Both the position numbers and the translations under genes were made by a program. Positions 35,340-43,375 of a stretch of 51,297 bases of DNA are shown piece after piece. Position 1 is the stretch's first letter, and each line of letters opens with the position of its first letter. The DNA lies in NCBI GenBank assembly GCA_028277645.1, contig JANQFV010000015.1, positions 1-51,297 on the forward strand, written 5' to 3'. The notes under the pieces were generated by a model. It saw nothing but the letters and a program-made list of their open reading frames with translations, did no database searches and was not told where the DNA came from. The DNA is from Phycisphaerae bacterium (GTDB lineage: Bacteria > Planctomycetota > Phycisphaerae > UBA1845 > Fen-1342).

Positions 35340-36797
35340 ATGGGGAACGAGCCTGACACGTTGACGCCCGGCAAGGCAGACGCGCGTGGGGTACGCCTGC
35401 TTGGTGTCTGGCTGGTCGTGCTCACACTGATCGGTGGCGCGCTGCGTGTCTATGACCTGGGGGGCTACAGCTTCTGGGAAGACGAGCTGAACACCGTCCG
35501 CGCCTGCGGCGAGTTCGACACGATGCACCGCTCGAAGGTCATGGGCTACGTGCCGACCGCACTGGGCCTGTGGTGGTACGGCGTCGATCTGCAAGCGATT
35601 TCCAACGATAACGTCGCGGAGTGGCGACAACTCGGAGCCCACGAACACGAGAGCCGTATCGGGTCGGCATTGCTCGGTGCGCTGAGTATCGCGTGGCTTG
35701 GGTGGGCCAGCCGGCATCTGATTGGTCTGCGCGCCGCCGCCGTGTTCGCACTGCTCCTGATGCTTGCCCCGTGGCACCTGTACTGGTCGCACGCGGCCCG
35801 CTTTTACACGATGCAGGTGTTGTTCTACAGCCTGGCGTTGATCGAGTACTACCGCGCAACGCGCGATCGTAGGCCCTGGCGCTTCGGGCTGATGGGATTG
35901 TTCATCGTGCTCGCGTTTCTGAGCCAGCCGCCGGCACTGTTGATCGGTGCCGTGTTTGCGGTGGACTGGTTGATGGGCTTTGTGCGGCGGGAACCGGTGC
36001 GTCTGGGTGTGGCCGGCTGGGCGTGCGGGCTCGGTGCTGCGGCCCTGTGCGTGCTGATCGTATCGCTCGACGTCCGCGCGAAGCCCGGCGACTGGACGCA
36101 GTTTGCGGTTATCACGTACCAGACGCCCGCGAAAATCGTGCTCGGCACGGCGTTCATGATTACGCCAGCGGTTGTGTTGCTCGCAGTGCTCGCCGCCTGG
36201 CAGCAGTGGTTTGAGCGGCCGCGGCTGGTGGTGTTTCTGCTAGCGGTCGCGATTGTCCCACCACTCGTTTTCGCGGCAATGTCGACACGATCGTACGTTG
36301 CCCTGCGTTATGCGTTTATATGTCTGTACGGGTGGCTGGCGCTGGCGGCAGTCGGCGCGGATGTGTGCTATCGGCTGGCGGTGCGCGGTCCGGGGCGCGC
36401 CACCTGGGTCCTGGGTACGGCACCGTTGGGACTGGTGCTGACGTCCGTGTTGCTGATGAACTACCTGTACTTCACGACCGGGCATCGCATGCACCCTCGG
36501 TGGGCAGACGCCTTTGCGTACGTCGCGGAGCACCGCGTCGCGGGCGAGCGTGTTCTGGCGGAGCCGATTGTCGGGCAGTACTACCTGGAAGAGCCGGATA
36601 TCACCGACGATCCCGAGCGCCCGTCCGACCTCGACGAGGTCACGACGCCGGCGTGGATCGTCGTCGAAATGGGGGATGCGTTCTTCAGCCGGCAGCGCAC
36701 GTGGCTCAACGAGCACGCCGACCTGCGGGCGGTGTACCCGGCGCGGCTCTATCGTTGGTCGGCGGTTGTCTACGTCTACTACTACGATCCACACTGA
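35340..36797 (+). CDS. GT39/ArnT-like polytopic membrane glycosyltransferase
   Basis: 485 residues with about ten transmembrane segments; GGAG lies 6 nt before the ATG. The first periplasmic loop holds RVYDLGGYSFWEDELNT, the acidic DE motif of GT-C enzymes of the PMT/ArnT group. LAPWHLYWSHAARFYTMQVLFY in the third-fourth helix region is also typical (SxxARxY). These enzymes use a polyprenyl-phosphate sugar to glycosylate lipids or proteins on the outer face of the inner membrane. The C-terminal soluble part (about 385-485) has DLRAVYPARLYRW. Possible substrates are the repeat unit or exosortase substrates; neither is shown. Confidence 0.85.
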   Translation: MGNEPDTLTPGKADARGVRLLGVWLVVLTLIGGALRVYDLGGYSFWEDELNTVRACGEFDTMHRSKVMGYVPTALGLWWYGVDLQAISNDNVAEWRQLGAHEHESRIGSALLGALSIAWLGWASRHLIGLRAAAVFALLLMLAPWHLYWSHAARFYTMQVLFYSLALIEYYRATRDRRPWRFGLMGLFIVLAFLSQPPALLIGAVFAVDWLMGFVRREPVRLGVAGWACGLGAAALCVLIVSLDVRAKPGDWTQFAVITYQTPAKIVLGTAFMITPAVVLLAVLAAWQQWFERPRLVVFLLAVAIVPPLVFAAMSTRSYVALRYAFICLYGWLALAAVGADVCYRLAVRGPGRATWVLGTAPLGLVLTSVLLMNYLYFTTGHRMHPRWADAFAYVAEHRVAGERVLAEPIVGQYYLEEPDITDDPERPSDLDEVTTPAWIVVEMGDAFFSRQRTWLNEHADLRAVYPARLYRWSAVVYVYYYDPH

Positions 36798-36829
36798 TGC
36801 TGCCGGACCAATAAGCAGCACCTGGAGCG

Positions 36830-37411
36830 CTATGGCGTGATGTCGGCAGCTTGCTCGATCTGGCGATCCATACTTTCCCGGCGACGCTGCCAGCGTTGCA
36901 GTCCCCACGCCGCCAGCCAGATCGCGGTCACGAACGCAAGCTCATTCAGCAGCGTGAGTAGGTGGTCCACGACAAACAGGCCCTTCGAGTGCCGGACGCC
37001 CATGAAGAGGTAAGGCGGCCCGCCGAAGCGGCTTTCGCTCAGCGGCCAGAACATCAGCACGCCCCTGCCCCAGCAGACTGCGTCCAGCAGCACGTGGCCG
37101 GCGTACGCGAGCGTTCCGACCACGCCGCAGACGGCCATCCCGCGCCGCAAGCCGCCCCAGGCCAGGCCGGCACAGAGGAGTCCGAACAGCGGCGCGAGAA
37201 TCAAGCTGTGCGTGGGGCCGTTGTGGTACGTCATCAGCGGGGCGCCGGTTAACGGACCGAACAGAATGTCGAGGTCCGGGGCGAGCAAAGCTCCGATAAG
37301 TGCTGCGATTAACGCCCTGCGCTGGCTATTGCTGAGTGATGGCTGAATTCGGCGCTCAATTGGCGGCAGCAGGCCGAACACCAGGGAACAATGTGCTATA
37401 GGGGAAGGCAT
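36830..37411 (-). CDS. YdjM-type membrane-bound metal-dependent hydrolase
   Basis: 193 residues on the minus strand. The sequence has the PF04307 pattern: MPSPIAHCS at the start, LLAPDLDILFG, YHNGPTHSLILAPL and YAGHVLLDAV, giving the His and Asp residues expected of a metal site within four or five membrane helices. Relatives include E. coli YdjM and other inner-membrane proteins of unknown substrate. It points towards the GT39 gene and shares a 32-bp gap with it, so it is not part of that operon. No link to the polysaccharide system is shown. Confidence 0.85.
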   Translation of the reverse strand: MPSPIAHCSLVFGLLPPIERRIQPSLSNSQRRALIAALIGALLAPDLDILFGPLTGAPLMTYHNGPTHSLILAPLFGLLCAGLAWGGLRRGMAVCGVVGTLAYAGHVLLDAVCWGRGVLMFWPLSESRFGGPPYLFMGVRHSKGLFVVDHLLTLLNELAFVTAIWLAAWGLQRWQRRRESMDRQIEQAADITP

Positions 37412-37589
37412 AGCGGAGTGTTTCGTTGGCCCGGCAGTTGGTACCCGGAGGCTGTTCTGCGACCCGATCGTGACGTTTGCACGGAGTTGATTCTATCGTG
37501 AAACGACCCGCCCATCCCCAGTACTACGGGGAATCCCCGGCGCGTGCCGCAGTAACCACGTATTTGCGCCGTTGGTCCCAGAATGTATC
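37412..37589. other. Intergenic stretch with no confident gene
   Basis: Between the YdjM-type gene (reading left) and the possible small lipoprotein at 37590 nothing convincing is encoded. It must contain the upstream signals for both directions. A short inverted repeat, CCCC-AGTACTAC-GGGG, lies near 37515-37530. I find no clear promoter pair. Confidence 0.4.
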
Positions 37590-37793
37590 ATGTTCAGGAG
37601 TTCTACCCTCCTGTGGGCGTTCGGGCGCGTGGGATCGGTATTGGTCAGTTGTGGAACATCCGCCGGAGCGATTGGGGGTGGCGCTCGCGGATGTTGTTAT
37701 TGGGCGAAAGGACCTCCACGGCACGTCGACGGTAAGAAGAGCTCACCGTGCATTTCGCGATGGAACGATGAGGTAGAGGGCAAAGAGGTGTGA
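37590..37793 (+). CDS. Possible small lipoprotein
   Basis: 67 residues from the ATG at 37590. The N-terminus looks like a lipoprotein signal: MFRSS, a hydrophobic segment (TLLWAFGRVGSVLVSC) and a lipobox-like LVSC with Cys21. A Gly/Ala-rich segment (GTSAGAIGGGARGCC) and a hydrophilic charged tail follow. There is no clear ribosome-binding site, and codon use shows less third-position GC than the neighbours, so it may be spurious. If real, it is only 31 bp upstream of the methyltransferase gene. Confidence 0.3.
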   Translation: MFRSSTLLWAFGRVGSVLVSCGTSAGAIGGGARGCCYWAKGPPRHVDGKKSSPCISRWNDEVEGKEV

Positions 37794-37824
37794 CCAGGTT
37801 TGCGGCCTGAGTCGATTCTCACGG

Positions 37825-38607
37825 GTGACCGATCACTTGAGCACTGTGGTAGCACACAACACGCTTACGCCAGACGTCGAAACGTCGTCCGACGACTATC
37901 GGCGCCGTTTCGCCGGCCCGCTCGGCCGTTATCTACTGAATACGCAGACCGCGGCACTCCGGCGCCTGTTGGTGGTCGAGGGCACGCGCCCGTTGCGTGT
38001 GCTTGAGGTCGGCGGGGGCCACGCTCAGCTCACACCCGGCCTGCTTGCGGACGGGCACGAAGTGTGGGTTCAGGGAAGTGACGATAGCTGTGGCACCGCG
38101 ATTCGGACGTTGGCAGCGCGGCACGCCGGTCGTGTGCATTTCGTCACGTCGAGTTTGTGGGAGTTGCCGTTCGGCCCGCGCAGTTTCGACGTGGTGATTG
38201 CTGTGCGGCTGCTGGCTCACGTTGAGCGTTGGCGCGAGCTGCTGCGCGAGCTGGTCCGCGTAGCGGACCGGCACGTGATTGTGGACTACGCCGCGCTGAG
38301 TGGGTGGAACATCCTGACGCCGCTGGTGTTTCACGCCAAGCGTGCGGTGGAGGGCAATACGCGTCCGTATTTCTGCTACTGGGGCGGTGAGCTGCTGCGC
38401 GAGTTCCGGTCCCTGGGGTGTCATGCGTTTGGCGCGAAGAAACAGTTCTTCTGGCCGATGGGTGTGCATCGTGCCCACGGCGCACCCGCGCTGGGGAGAG
38501 GACTGGAGTCCATCGCGCGGGCACTGGGCCTGACGCGCTTGTTTGGGTCACCGGTGCTGCTGCGTGCGTCGCGCGCGGAGCAGGCGAGCGGGGAGGGGGT
38601 GTCGTGA
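37825..38607 (+). CDS. Class I SAM-dependent methyltransferase
   Basis: 260 residues from a GTG. SAM-binding motif I is VLEVGGGHAQLTPGL (about 56-70). WVQGSDDS marks the acidic end of strand 2, and LPFGPRSFDVVIAVRLLAHV marks motifs II-III. It is cytoplasmic, with no membrane segment. Its stop overlaps the GTG of the next GT4 gene (38604), so the pair is co-translated. Methylation of a sugar or lipid-linked intermediate is the likely role; the target is not predictable. Confidence 0.88.
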   Translation: MTDHLSTVVAHNTLTPDVETSSDDYRRRFAGPLGRYLLNTQTAALRRLLVVEGTRPLRVLEVGGGHAQLTPGLLADGHEVWVQGSDDSCGTAIRTLAARHAGRVHFVTSSLWELPFGPRSFDVVIAVRLLAHVERWRELLRELVRVADRHVIVDYAALSGWNILTPLVFHAKRAVEGNTRPYFCYWGGELLREFRSLGCHAFGAKKQFFWPMGVHRAHGAPALGRGLESIARALGLTRLFGSPVLLRASRAEQASGEGVS

Positions 38608-39809
38608 CTCCGACGGATCGAAAGATCGAGCGCGCTGAACGCCGTATCCTTATGGTTGCGCCGCACCCGTGTTTCGAATGTCGTGGATCGCCGATCAACG
38701 TGGGTCTGATGTGCCGTGCGCTGGGAGAGGCCGGCTATCACATTGACCTGGTGACGTACCCATTTGGCGCACACATTCCGTTGCCGAACGTCCATTATCA
38801 CCGCGTCGCGCGCCCGCCGGGGCTGCGCTCAGTCGGGATCGGCTTCTCGTACGCCAAATTGCCGCTCGATTTCCTGCTGATGTTGCGTACGGCGGAACTG
38901 CTCGCGACTCGCCGTTACATCGCGGTACACGCGGTCGAGGAGGCGGCTTTCTTTGCGACGCCCCTGGCGCGGTTCTTCCGCACGCCGGCGATCACGGACC
39001 TGGATTCCGATCTGCACGATCAGTTGGTGAATCACAAGTCCGCAGTTGCCCGTATGCTGGCACCGCTCGTCCGCCCGATCATGCGGATGACGCTCCGTTC
39101 ATCCAAGGCCGCCGTCACGGTGTGCGGCGCGTTGACGTACCTCGTGGCCCAGATGAACCGCGAGACACGTGCCTTCCAGATCGAGGACATTCCGCCGCCG
39201 CAGGTAACGCGCCTGCCGTGTGCCGATCGCACGCGTGACCTGAAGCACGAGCTGGGTCTGAATGGGCAGCGCGTGGTCGTGTACACGGGTAACCTCGAAG
39301 GCTATCAGGGCGTCGAGATCCTGGTCGACGCGATTCCGCTCGTCGCGCGACACTACCCCGACGTGGCTTTCGTGATCGTTGGCGGTGAGGATGCGCACGT
39401 GCGCCGGCTGCGCGAATACGCGGATCGCAATGGCGTCAACGGATTGCTGCACCTGCCCGGCAAGCGACCTCAGGAAGACATGCCGGAGTACCTGGGGATG
39501 GCGGACGTGCTCGTGTCGCCGCGCTGCCAGGGCACGAACACGCCGCTGAAGATTTACACCTACATGCAGAGTGGGCGCCCGATCGTGGCGACCGACCTGC
39601 CGACGCACACGCAGGTGTTGGATACGTCGACCGCGATCCTGACACAGCCCACTGCCGAGGAGTTCGCGGAAGGGCTGTTGACGGCGTTGCGCGATCAGGA
39701 AACGGCATCCGCGCGCGCCGCTGCGGCGCACCAGCGCGTGAGCGAACGGTACAATTTCGACGTCTTTCGGGCCAAGCTGGCGGCGGTCTACGACTACGTG
39801 GCGGGGTGA
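38604..39809 (+). CDS. Glycosyltransferase, GT4 family
   Basis: 401 residues. The GTG at 38604 overlaps the preceding TGA and follows GGAGG by a suitable distance; the longer frame lies within the methyltransferase gene. GT-B features: RRILMVAPHPCFECRGSPINV, VVVYTGNLEGYQGVEILVDAI, FVIVGGEDAHVRRL, LPGKRPQEDMPEYLGMADVLVSPR and GTNTPLKIYTYMQSGRPIVAT. The usual E of the EGxxxxxxE motif is replaced: TPLKIYTYMQSG has K and Y/M where others have E, a known GT4 sub-pattern (PxKxxEY-like). The gene ends convergently with the minus-strand methyltransferase, overlapping it by 16 bp. Confidence 0.9.
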   Translation: MTPTDRKIERAERRILMVAPHPCFECRGSPINVGLMCRALGEAGYHIDLVTYPFGAHIPLPNVHYHRVARPPGLRSVGIGFSYAKLPLDFLLMLRTAELLATRRYIAVHAVEEAAFFATPLARFFRTPAITDLDSDLHDQLVNHKSAVARMLAPLVRPIMRMTLRSSKAAVTVCGALTYLVAQMNRETRAFQIEDIPPPQVTRLPCADRTRDLKHELGLNGQRVVVYTGNLEGYQGVEILVDAIPLVARHYPDVAFVIVGGEDAHVRRLREYADRNGVNGLLHLPGKRPQEDMPEYLGMADVLVSPRCQGTNTPLKIYTYMQSGRPIVATDLPTHTQVLDTSTAILTQPTAEEFAEGLLTALRDQETASARAAAAHQRVSERYNFDVFRAKLAAVYDYVAG

Positions 39810-40600
39810 TCCGGGCCGCGCTTCTGCGCTGCGACAATCAGGCTATATCCGGACAGCGGTGCGACGAGCACGTCGAGGCTCGCAAACGCGCGCAGCAGCG
39901 GGTAGAGCCGACTGTACAACTGAAACGTCCTGGCCTGCCGGTCGAGATCGTCCGCGGTGACAATCGTGCCTTTGCTACTGCCAGCCGACGTGCGGTTCTT
40001 GCGAAGATACGCCGCGTTGAGCAGGATATCGAGGAACTCGGAGAACGCGCGGTTGTAGGTGTGGGCACAGGTGATCTGAAATCCCGGGCCCAGCAGTTCC
40101 GCGAGCGTTTCGCGGCGATAGCCCGGGCGCACGTGGCCGTGCCATTCGTCGGTCAGGCCAACTGCAAGACGCAGGGGCCGCAACAGGGACACCCGCTTGT
40201 GATGCGGCACGTTGACAATCAGACGACCGCCCGGACGCAGGACGCGGTGCAGTTCTGTGACGAGCTGTCGATCGTCGTGTACGTGCTCCAGCATATCGAT
40301 CACGACGACCACGTCGAAGGCGTTATTGTCGAAGGGCAGCGTGCGCCCATCCGTTGCGAACACCTGTTCACCGACGACGTTGCGGATTGCGCTGACTGCT
40401 TCATCAGCGATGTCGGCACTAGACCAGTGGCCACCCCGCTCGCGGAGCAGGTAGCTGATTGTCCCGTTGTCCGCGCCGAGATCGAGGCCGCGTATGTTGG
40501 ACTCGTCCGGCAGCAGCCGCTCGATCGCACGCCACTTGGCCTGCTTGGCGACCGACTTGCTGAAAAGCCGCAATTGCATTTCGGTGGCGGCACCCGACAT
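39794..40600 (-). CDS. Class I SAM-dependent methyltransferase
   Basis: 268 residues from the ATG at 40600; the frame is open further upstream but only antisense to the FAD enzyme gene. Motif I is GLDLGADNGTISYLL. DGRTLPFDNNAFDVVVVIDMLEHVHDD and LHRVLRPGGRLIVNVPH are the classic Methyltransf_11 blocks. After about residue 150 come WHGHVRPGYRRETLAELLGPGF and a C-terminal region with a hydrophobic segment (LDVLVAPLSGYSLIVAAQK), so it may associate with membrane lipid substrates. It is divergent from the GlpD-like gene, with only 34 bp between the two starts. Confidence 0.87.
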   Translation of the reverse strand: MSGAATEMQLRLFSKSVAKQAKWRAIERLLPDESNIRGLDLGADNGTISYLLRERGGHWSSADIADEAVSAIRNVVGEQVFATDGRTLPFDNNAFDVVVVIDMLEHVHDDRQLVTELHRVLRPGGRLIVNVPHHKRVSLLRPLRLAVGLTDEWHGHVRPGYRRETLAELLGPGFQITCAHTYNRAFSEFLDILLNAAYLRKNRTSAGSSKGTIVTADDLDRQARTFQLYSRLYPLLRAFASLDVLVAPLSGYSLIVAAQKRGPDHPAT

Positions 40601-40634
40601 GACGGGATCATACTGCAAGCTACGGGGGGTGCGA
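40601..40634. promoter_or_regulatory. Very short divergent gap
   Basis: Only 34 bp separate the start codons of the minus-strand methyltransferase and the plus-strand FAD enzyme. There is room for the plus-strand G-rich ribosome-binding site (GGGGGG just before 40635) but not for two complete promoters, so at least one promoter must lie inside the opposite gene. Confidence 0.35.
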
Positions 40635-42290
40635 ATGCAGCGTGATCCCAAGCAACTGGAGCAGCAGGTCTTCGACGTACTCGTGATCGGCGCTGGCGTA
40701 CAGGGCGCGGCGGTCGCGCGCGAGGCGACGCTGCGCGGGTTGTCTGTCGCTGTCATCGATCGCGGTGACTTCGGCGGTGCCACGTCGGCCAACAGCCAGA
40801 AGATCATCCACGGCGGATTGCGGTACCTGCAGAAGCTCGATATCGCGCGGCTGCGCATGTCGGCGGCCGAGCAGCAGATCTTGATGCGCCTTGCGCCACA
40901 CTTGGTGCGCCCCCTGCCGTTCGTGATTCCGACGCGCGGCGTGGGCAAGCGCAGCTGCCTGGCGCTGCGGGCGGCGTTGGCGCTATACCGTACGCTTACG
41001 GGTTCAGGGAAAGGCAGCCTGCTGTCCTGGCCGGAGGTGCTCGAGCGGTTCCCCGGTTTGCGTAATCCGTGCAGATATACGGGCGGTGCGCTGTGGTACG
41101 ACGCACAAGCGACCAGCACCGAGCGACTGACGTGGGCTTTCCTGCGTTCGGCCATCGAACGCGGTGCGACGGCCTGCAACTACGTTGAGGCTCAGCGGTT
41201 GATGGCGCAGGATGGACGGGGCGATCGCGTGCTGGCGCGAGACCGCCTGGACGATGGCGAGCTTGAGATTCGCGCCCGCGTCGTCGTCAACGCCGCGGGG
41301 CCATGGTGGCACGAGACCGCGACTGCGACCGACCGCGTGCAGCCTCCGGACGAGCGCCTGGTGCGAGCCTGGAACATCGTCACGCGGCAGCTTTTTCCTC
41401 ACGCAGCCCTGGGCATCGATACGCTGGATCGGTCGGCTGGCGAGCAGCGTATGGTGTTCCTCACGCCCTGGTGTGACGCGACGATCATCGGTACGTGGTA
41501 CGCCCCGACGGATGACAGTTCCGCCAACACGGTGAATGGGGCGGAGGTTGACGAGTTGTTGGGGCGCGTCAATCGCGCCTTGTCCGATGCCAATCTCACG
41601 CTCGCAGACGTCACGCTGGTTCATCACGGGCTTCTGCCCGCCGGTTCAGGGCGCCAGCGGGCACTTCCCGCCGAGCAGGCTTACATCGTGGACCACGAGC
41701 AACGCGACGGTGTTGTCGGCTTCTGGAGTCTGCGATCAGTCAAGTACACGACGGCGCGACGACTCGCCGCCGAGGTGATCGGCGAGGCCGCGCGGCGGGA
41801 ACACTGGCCCGCGCCGGTTGTCGCGAGCCATGAGGATCCGCTCGACGGCGGCGACATGCACTCTCCGGAGGCGGTGGCGGCGGAATTGCGGGACAGCGCT
41901 CCCGCGGCGTTGACGGCCGGAATCGACGAATGGGTGAGTGCGTACGGCACGCGCGCTCTCGAGTTGCTGCGGCTTATTGCTGATCGTTCGGACGATGCCG
42001 ATCGGCTGACAGATGGGGTGTCGACGCGCAGCGCGGAAGTGCGCTATGCGGTGCGCGACGAGATGGCGGTTCGGTTAGCGGACGTTGTGTTTCGTCGAAC
42101 CGCGCTGGGCAGTGTCCGCCACCCGGGGCGCGCGGCACTCGAGGCCTGTGCGGCGATAATGGCCGAAGAATTGAATTGGTCATCGGAGCGTGTTGCCGAC
42201 GAAATCGCGGCCACCGAGCAGGAGCTGCGCCGCGTGACTGGCGTTGAGGCGCCTTCTGATGAGTCTGCGAAGGCATTTGCGGCTGCGTGA
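40635..42290 (+). CDS. FAD-dependent glycerol-3-phosphate dehydrogenase-like oxidoreductase (GlpD/GlpA family)
   Basis: 551 residues from the ATG at 40635. The FAD Rossmann motif is VLVIGAGVQGAAVAREAT with AVIDRGDFGGATSANSQ; the GlpD block KIIHGGLRYLQ follows. In the middle is GRQRALPAEQAYIVDHE. The C-terminal DAO_C domain is recognisable: AEVRYAVRDEMAVRLADVVFRRTALG. The family oxidises glycerol-3-phosphate to dihydroxyacetone phosphate and passes electrons to quinone. Middle-domain residues differ from E. coli GlpD and the setting is a glycan cluster, so another hydroxy-acid or sugar-phosphate substrate is possible. The next gene starts 42 bp later on the same strand. Confidence 0.85.
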   Translation: MQRDPKQLEQQVFDVLVIGAGVQGAAVAREATLRGLSVAVIDRGDFGGATSANSQKIIHGGLRYLQKLDIARLRMSAAEQQILMRLAPHLVRPLPFVIPTRGVGKRSCLALRAALALYRTLTGSGKGSLLSWPEVLERFPGLRNPCRYTGGALWYDAQATSTERLTWAFLRSAIERGATACNYVEAQRLMAQDGRGDRVLARDRLDDGELEIRARVVVNAAGPWWHETATATDRVQPPDERLVRAWNIVTRQLFPHAALGIDTLDRSAGEQRMVFLTPWCDATIIGTWYAPTDDSSANTVNGAEVDELLGRVNRALSDANLTLADVTLVHHGLLPAGSGRQRALPAEQAYIVDHEQRDGVVGFWSLRSVKYTTARRLAAEVIGEAARREHWPAPVVASHEDPLDGGDMHSPEAVAAELRDSAPAALTAGIDEWVSAYGTRALELLRLIADRSDDADRLTDGVSTRSAEVRYAVRDEMAVRLADVVFRRTALGSVRHPGRAALEACAAIMAEELNWSSERVADEIAATEQELRRVTGVEAPSDESAKAFAAA

Positions 42291-42332
42291 CGAAGCGGCG
42301 AAGGATGCCGCCGGGATCCACTAGGAGTGTTG

Positions 42333-43343
42333 ATGCGAATATTGGTGACGGGCGCGACGGGCTTCACCGGGGCACACCTGGTTGAGCGTTTGCTCGAGCG
42401 GGGGCACGAGATTGTCGCGCTCGATAATCAGGAAACGCCGGCCGCGGACACGTTTCGCGCGCGGGGCGTCGATGTGCATATCGGGAGTGTGGCCGACGCG
42501 GAGCTGGTCGACCGACTTACGAAAGGCTGTGCGCGGGTGTATCACCTGGCGGCGGCGTTTCGCAAGGTCAATCTGCCCAAGTCCGCGTATTGGGACGTGA
42601 ACGTCAATGGTACGCGGTACGTGTGCGAGGCCGTCAAGAAGCACGGCGTGGAACGGCTCCTGTATTGCAGCACCTGCGGTGTCCACGGGAATTGCGACGA
42701 GCCGCCGGTGGCCGAGGATGCCCCGATCCAACCCGAGGACTACTATCAGTACACGAAATGGGAAGGTGAACGGGTCTGTCACGAGTACCTGGAGCAGGGC
42801 CTGTGGGTCTCGATCGTCCGACCCGCGGCAATTTATGGGCCCGGTGATCCGGCCCGGTTTGCGATGCTGTATCGGCGGGCGGCGAAGGGCCGCTTCCTGA
42901 TGCTGGGTGACGGCCACACGCATTATCACCCGTTGTACGTGACGAATCTGATTGACGCGCTGGAGTCGGCGATCGAGACGGACGCGGCCCGCGGGCAGGC
43001 CTATCTGATCGCCGATGAGAATAGTGTGCCGATCAAGGCGCTCGTGCAGGAGATCGGCAAGGCGTTGAATGTCGAGGTGAAATTCACGCATCTGCCGTAC
43101 TGGCCGTTATATGCGGCCGCGGCGGTGATTGAGCTGCTGTACAAGCCGCTGCCGTTTGAGCCGCCGATCTTTCGGCGACGGTTGCAGTGGTTCCGGCAGG
43201 TGCGGTCGTTTGATATTTCTAAAGCCCGGCGTGAGTTGGGCTACGCGCCGCAGGTGGATCTGCCGACGGGGCTCGCGCACACCGGCGCGTGGTATCGCGA
43301 GAATGGCTTCCTCCCGGCCGGGCTGGCATCCGCCAGCGCGTAA
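42333..43343 (+). CDS. NAD-dependent epimerase/dehydratase (extended SDR)
   Basis: 336 residues; the ATG at 42333 has AGGAG 5 nt upstream, better than the GTG at 42327. The NAD-binding motif is LVTGATGFTGAHL. The catalytic STCG and YYQYTK (YxxxK) are both present, with VNVNGTRYVCEA and RPAAIYGPGD as expected. It is most like sugar-nucleotide 4-epimerases/dehydratases and the hopanoid-associated/3-beta-HSD-like subgroup, with HPLYVTNLIDALESAIE near 205. The C-terminus has a hydrophobic patch (YWPLYAAAAVIELLYKPLPF), common in the latter subgroup. The substrate is therefore either an NDP-sugar or a lipid alcohol. Confidence 0.88.
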   Translation: MRILVTGATGFTGAHLVERLLERGHEIVALDNQETPAADTFRARGVDVHIGSVADAELVDRLTKGCARVYHLAAAFRKVNLPKSAYWDVNVNGTRYVCEAVKKHGVERLLYCSTCGVHGNCDEPPVAEDAPIQPEDYYQYTKWEGERVCHEYLEQGLWVSIVRPAAIYGPGDPARFAMLYRRAAKGRFLMLGDGHTHYHPLYVTNLIDALESAIETDAARGQAYLIADENSVPIKALVQEIGKALNVEVKFTHLPYWPLYAAAAVIELLYKPLPFEPPIFRRRLQWFRQVRSFDISKARRELGYAPQVDLPTGLAHTGAWYRENGFLPAGLASASA

Positions 43344-43375
43344 GATCCGGGCTTTCATCAGAGGTGGACAGCGAC

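Noticed and set aside
36798..36820. TGCTGC/GCAGCA inverted repeat between the GT39-like and YdjM-type genes
   Set aside because: Arms of only 6 bp with an 11-nt loop and no T-tract; too weak to call a terminator.
40601..41179. Upstream extension of the minus-strand methyltransferase
   Set aside because: It is antisense to the conserved FAD-binding region of the GlpD-like gene and has low-complexity Arg/Ser/Pro content.
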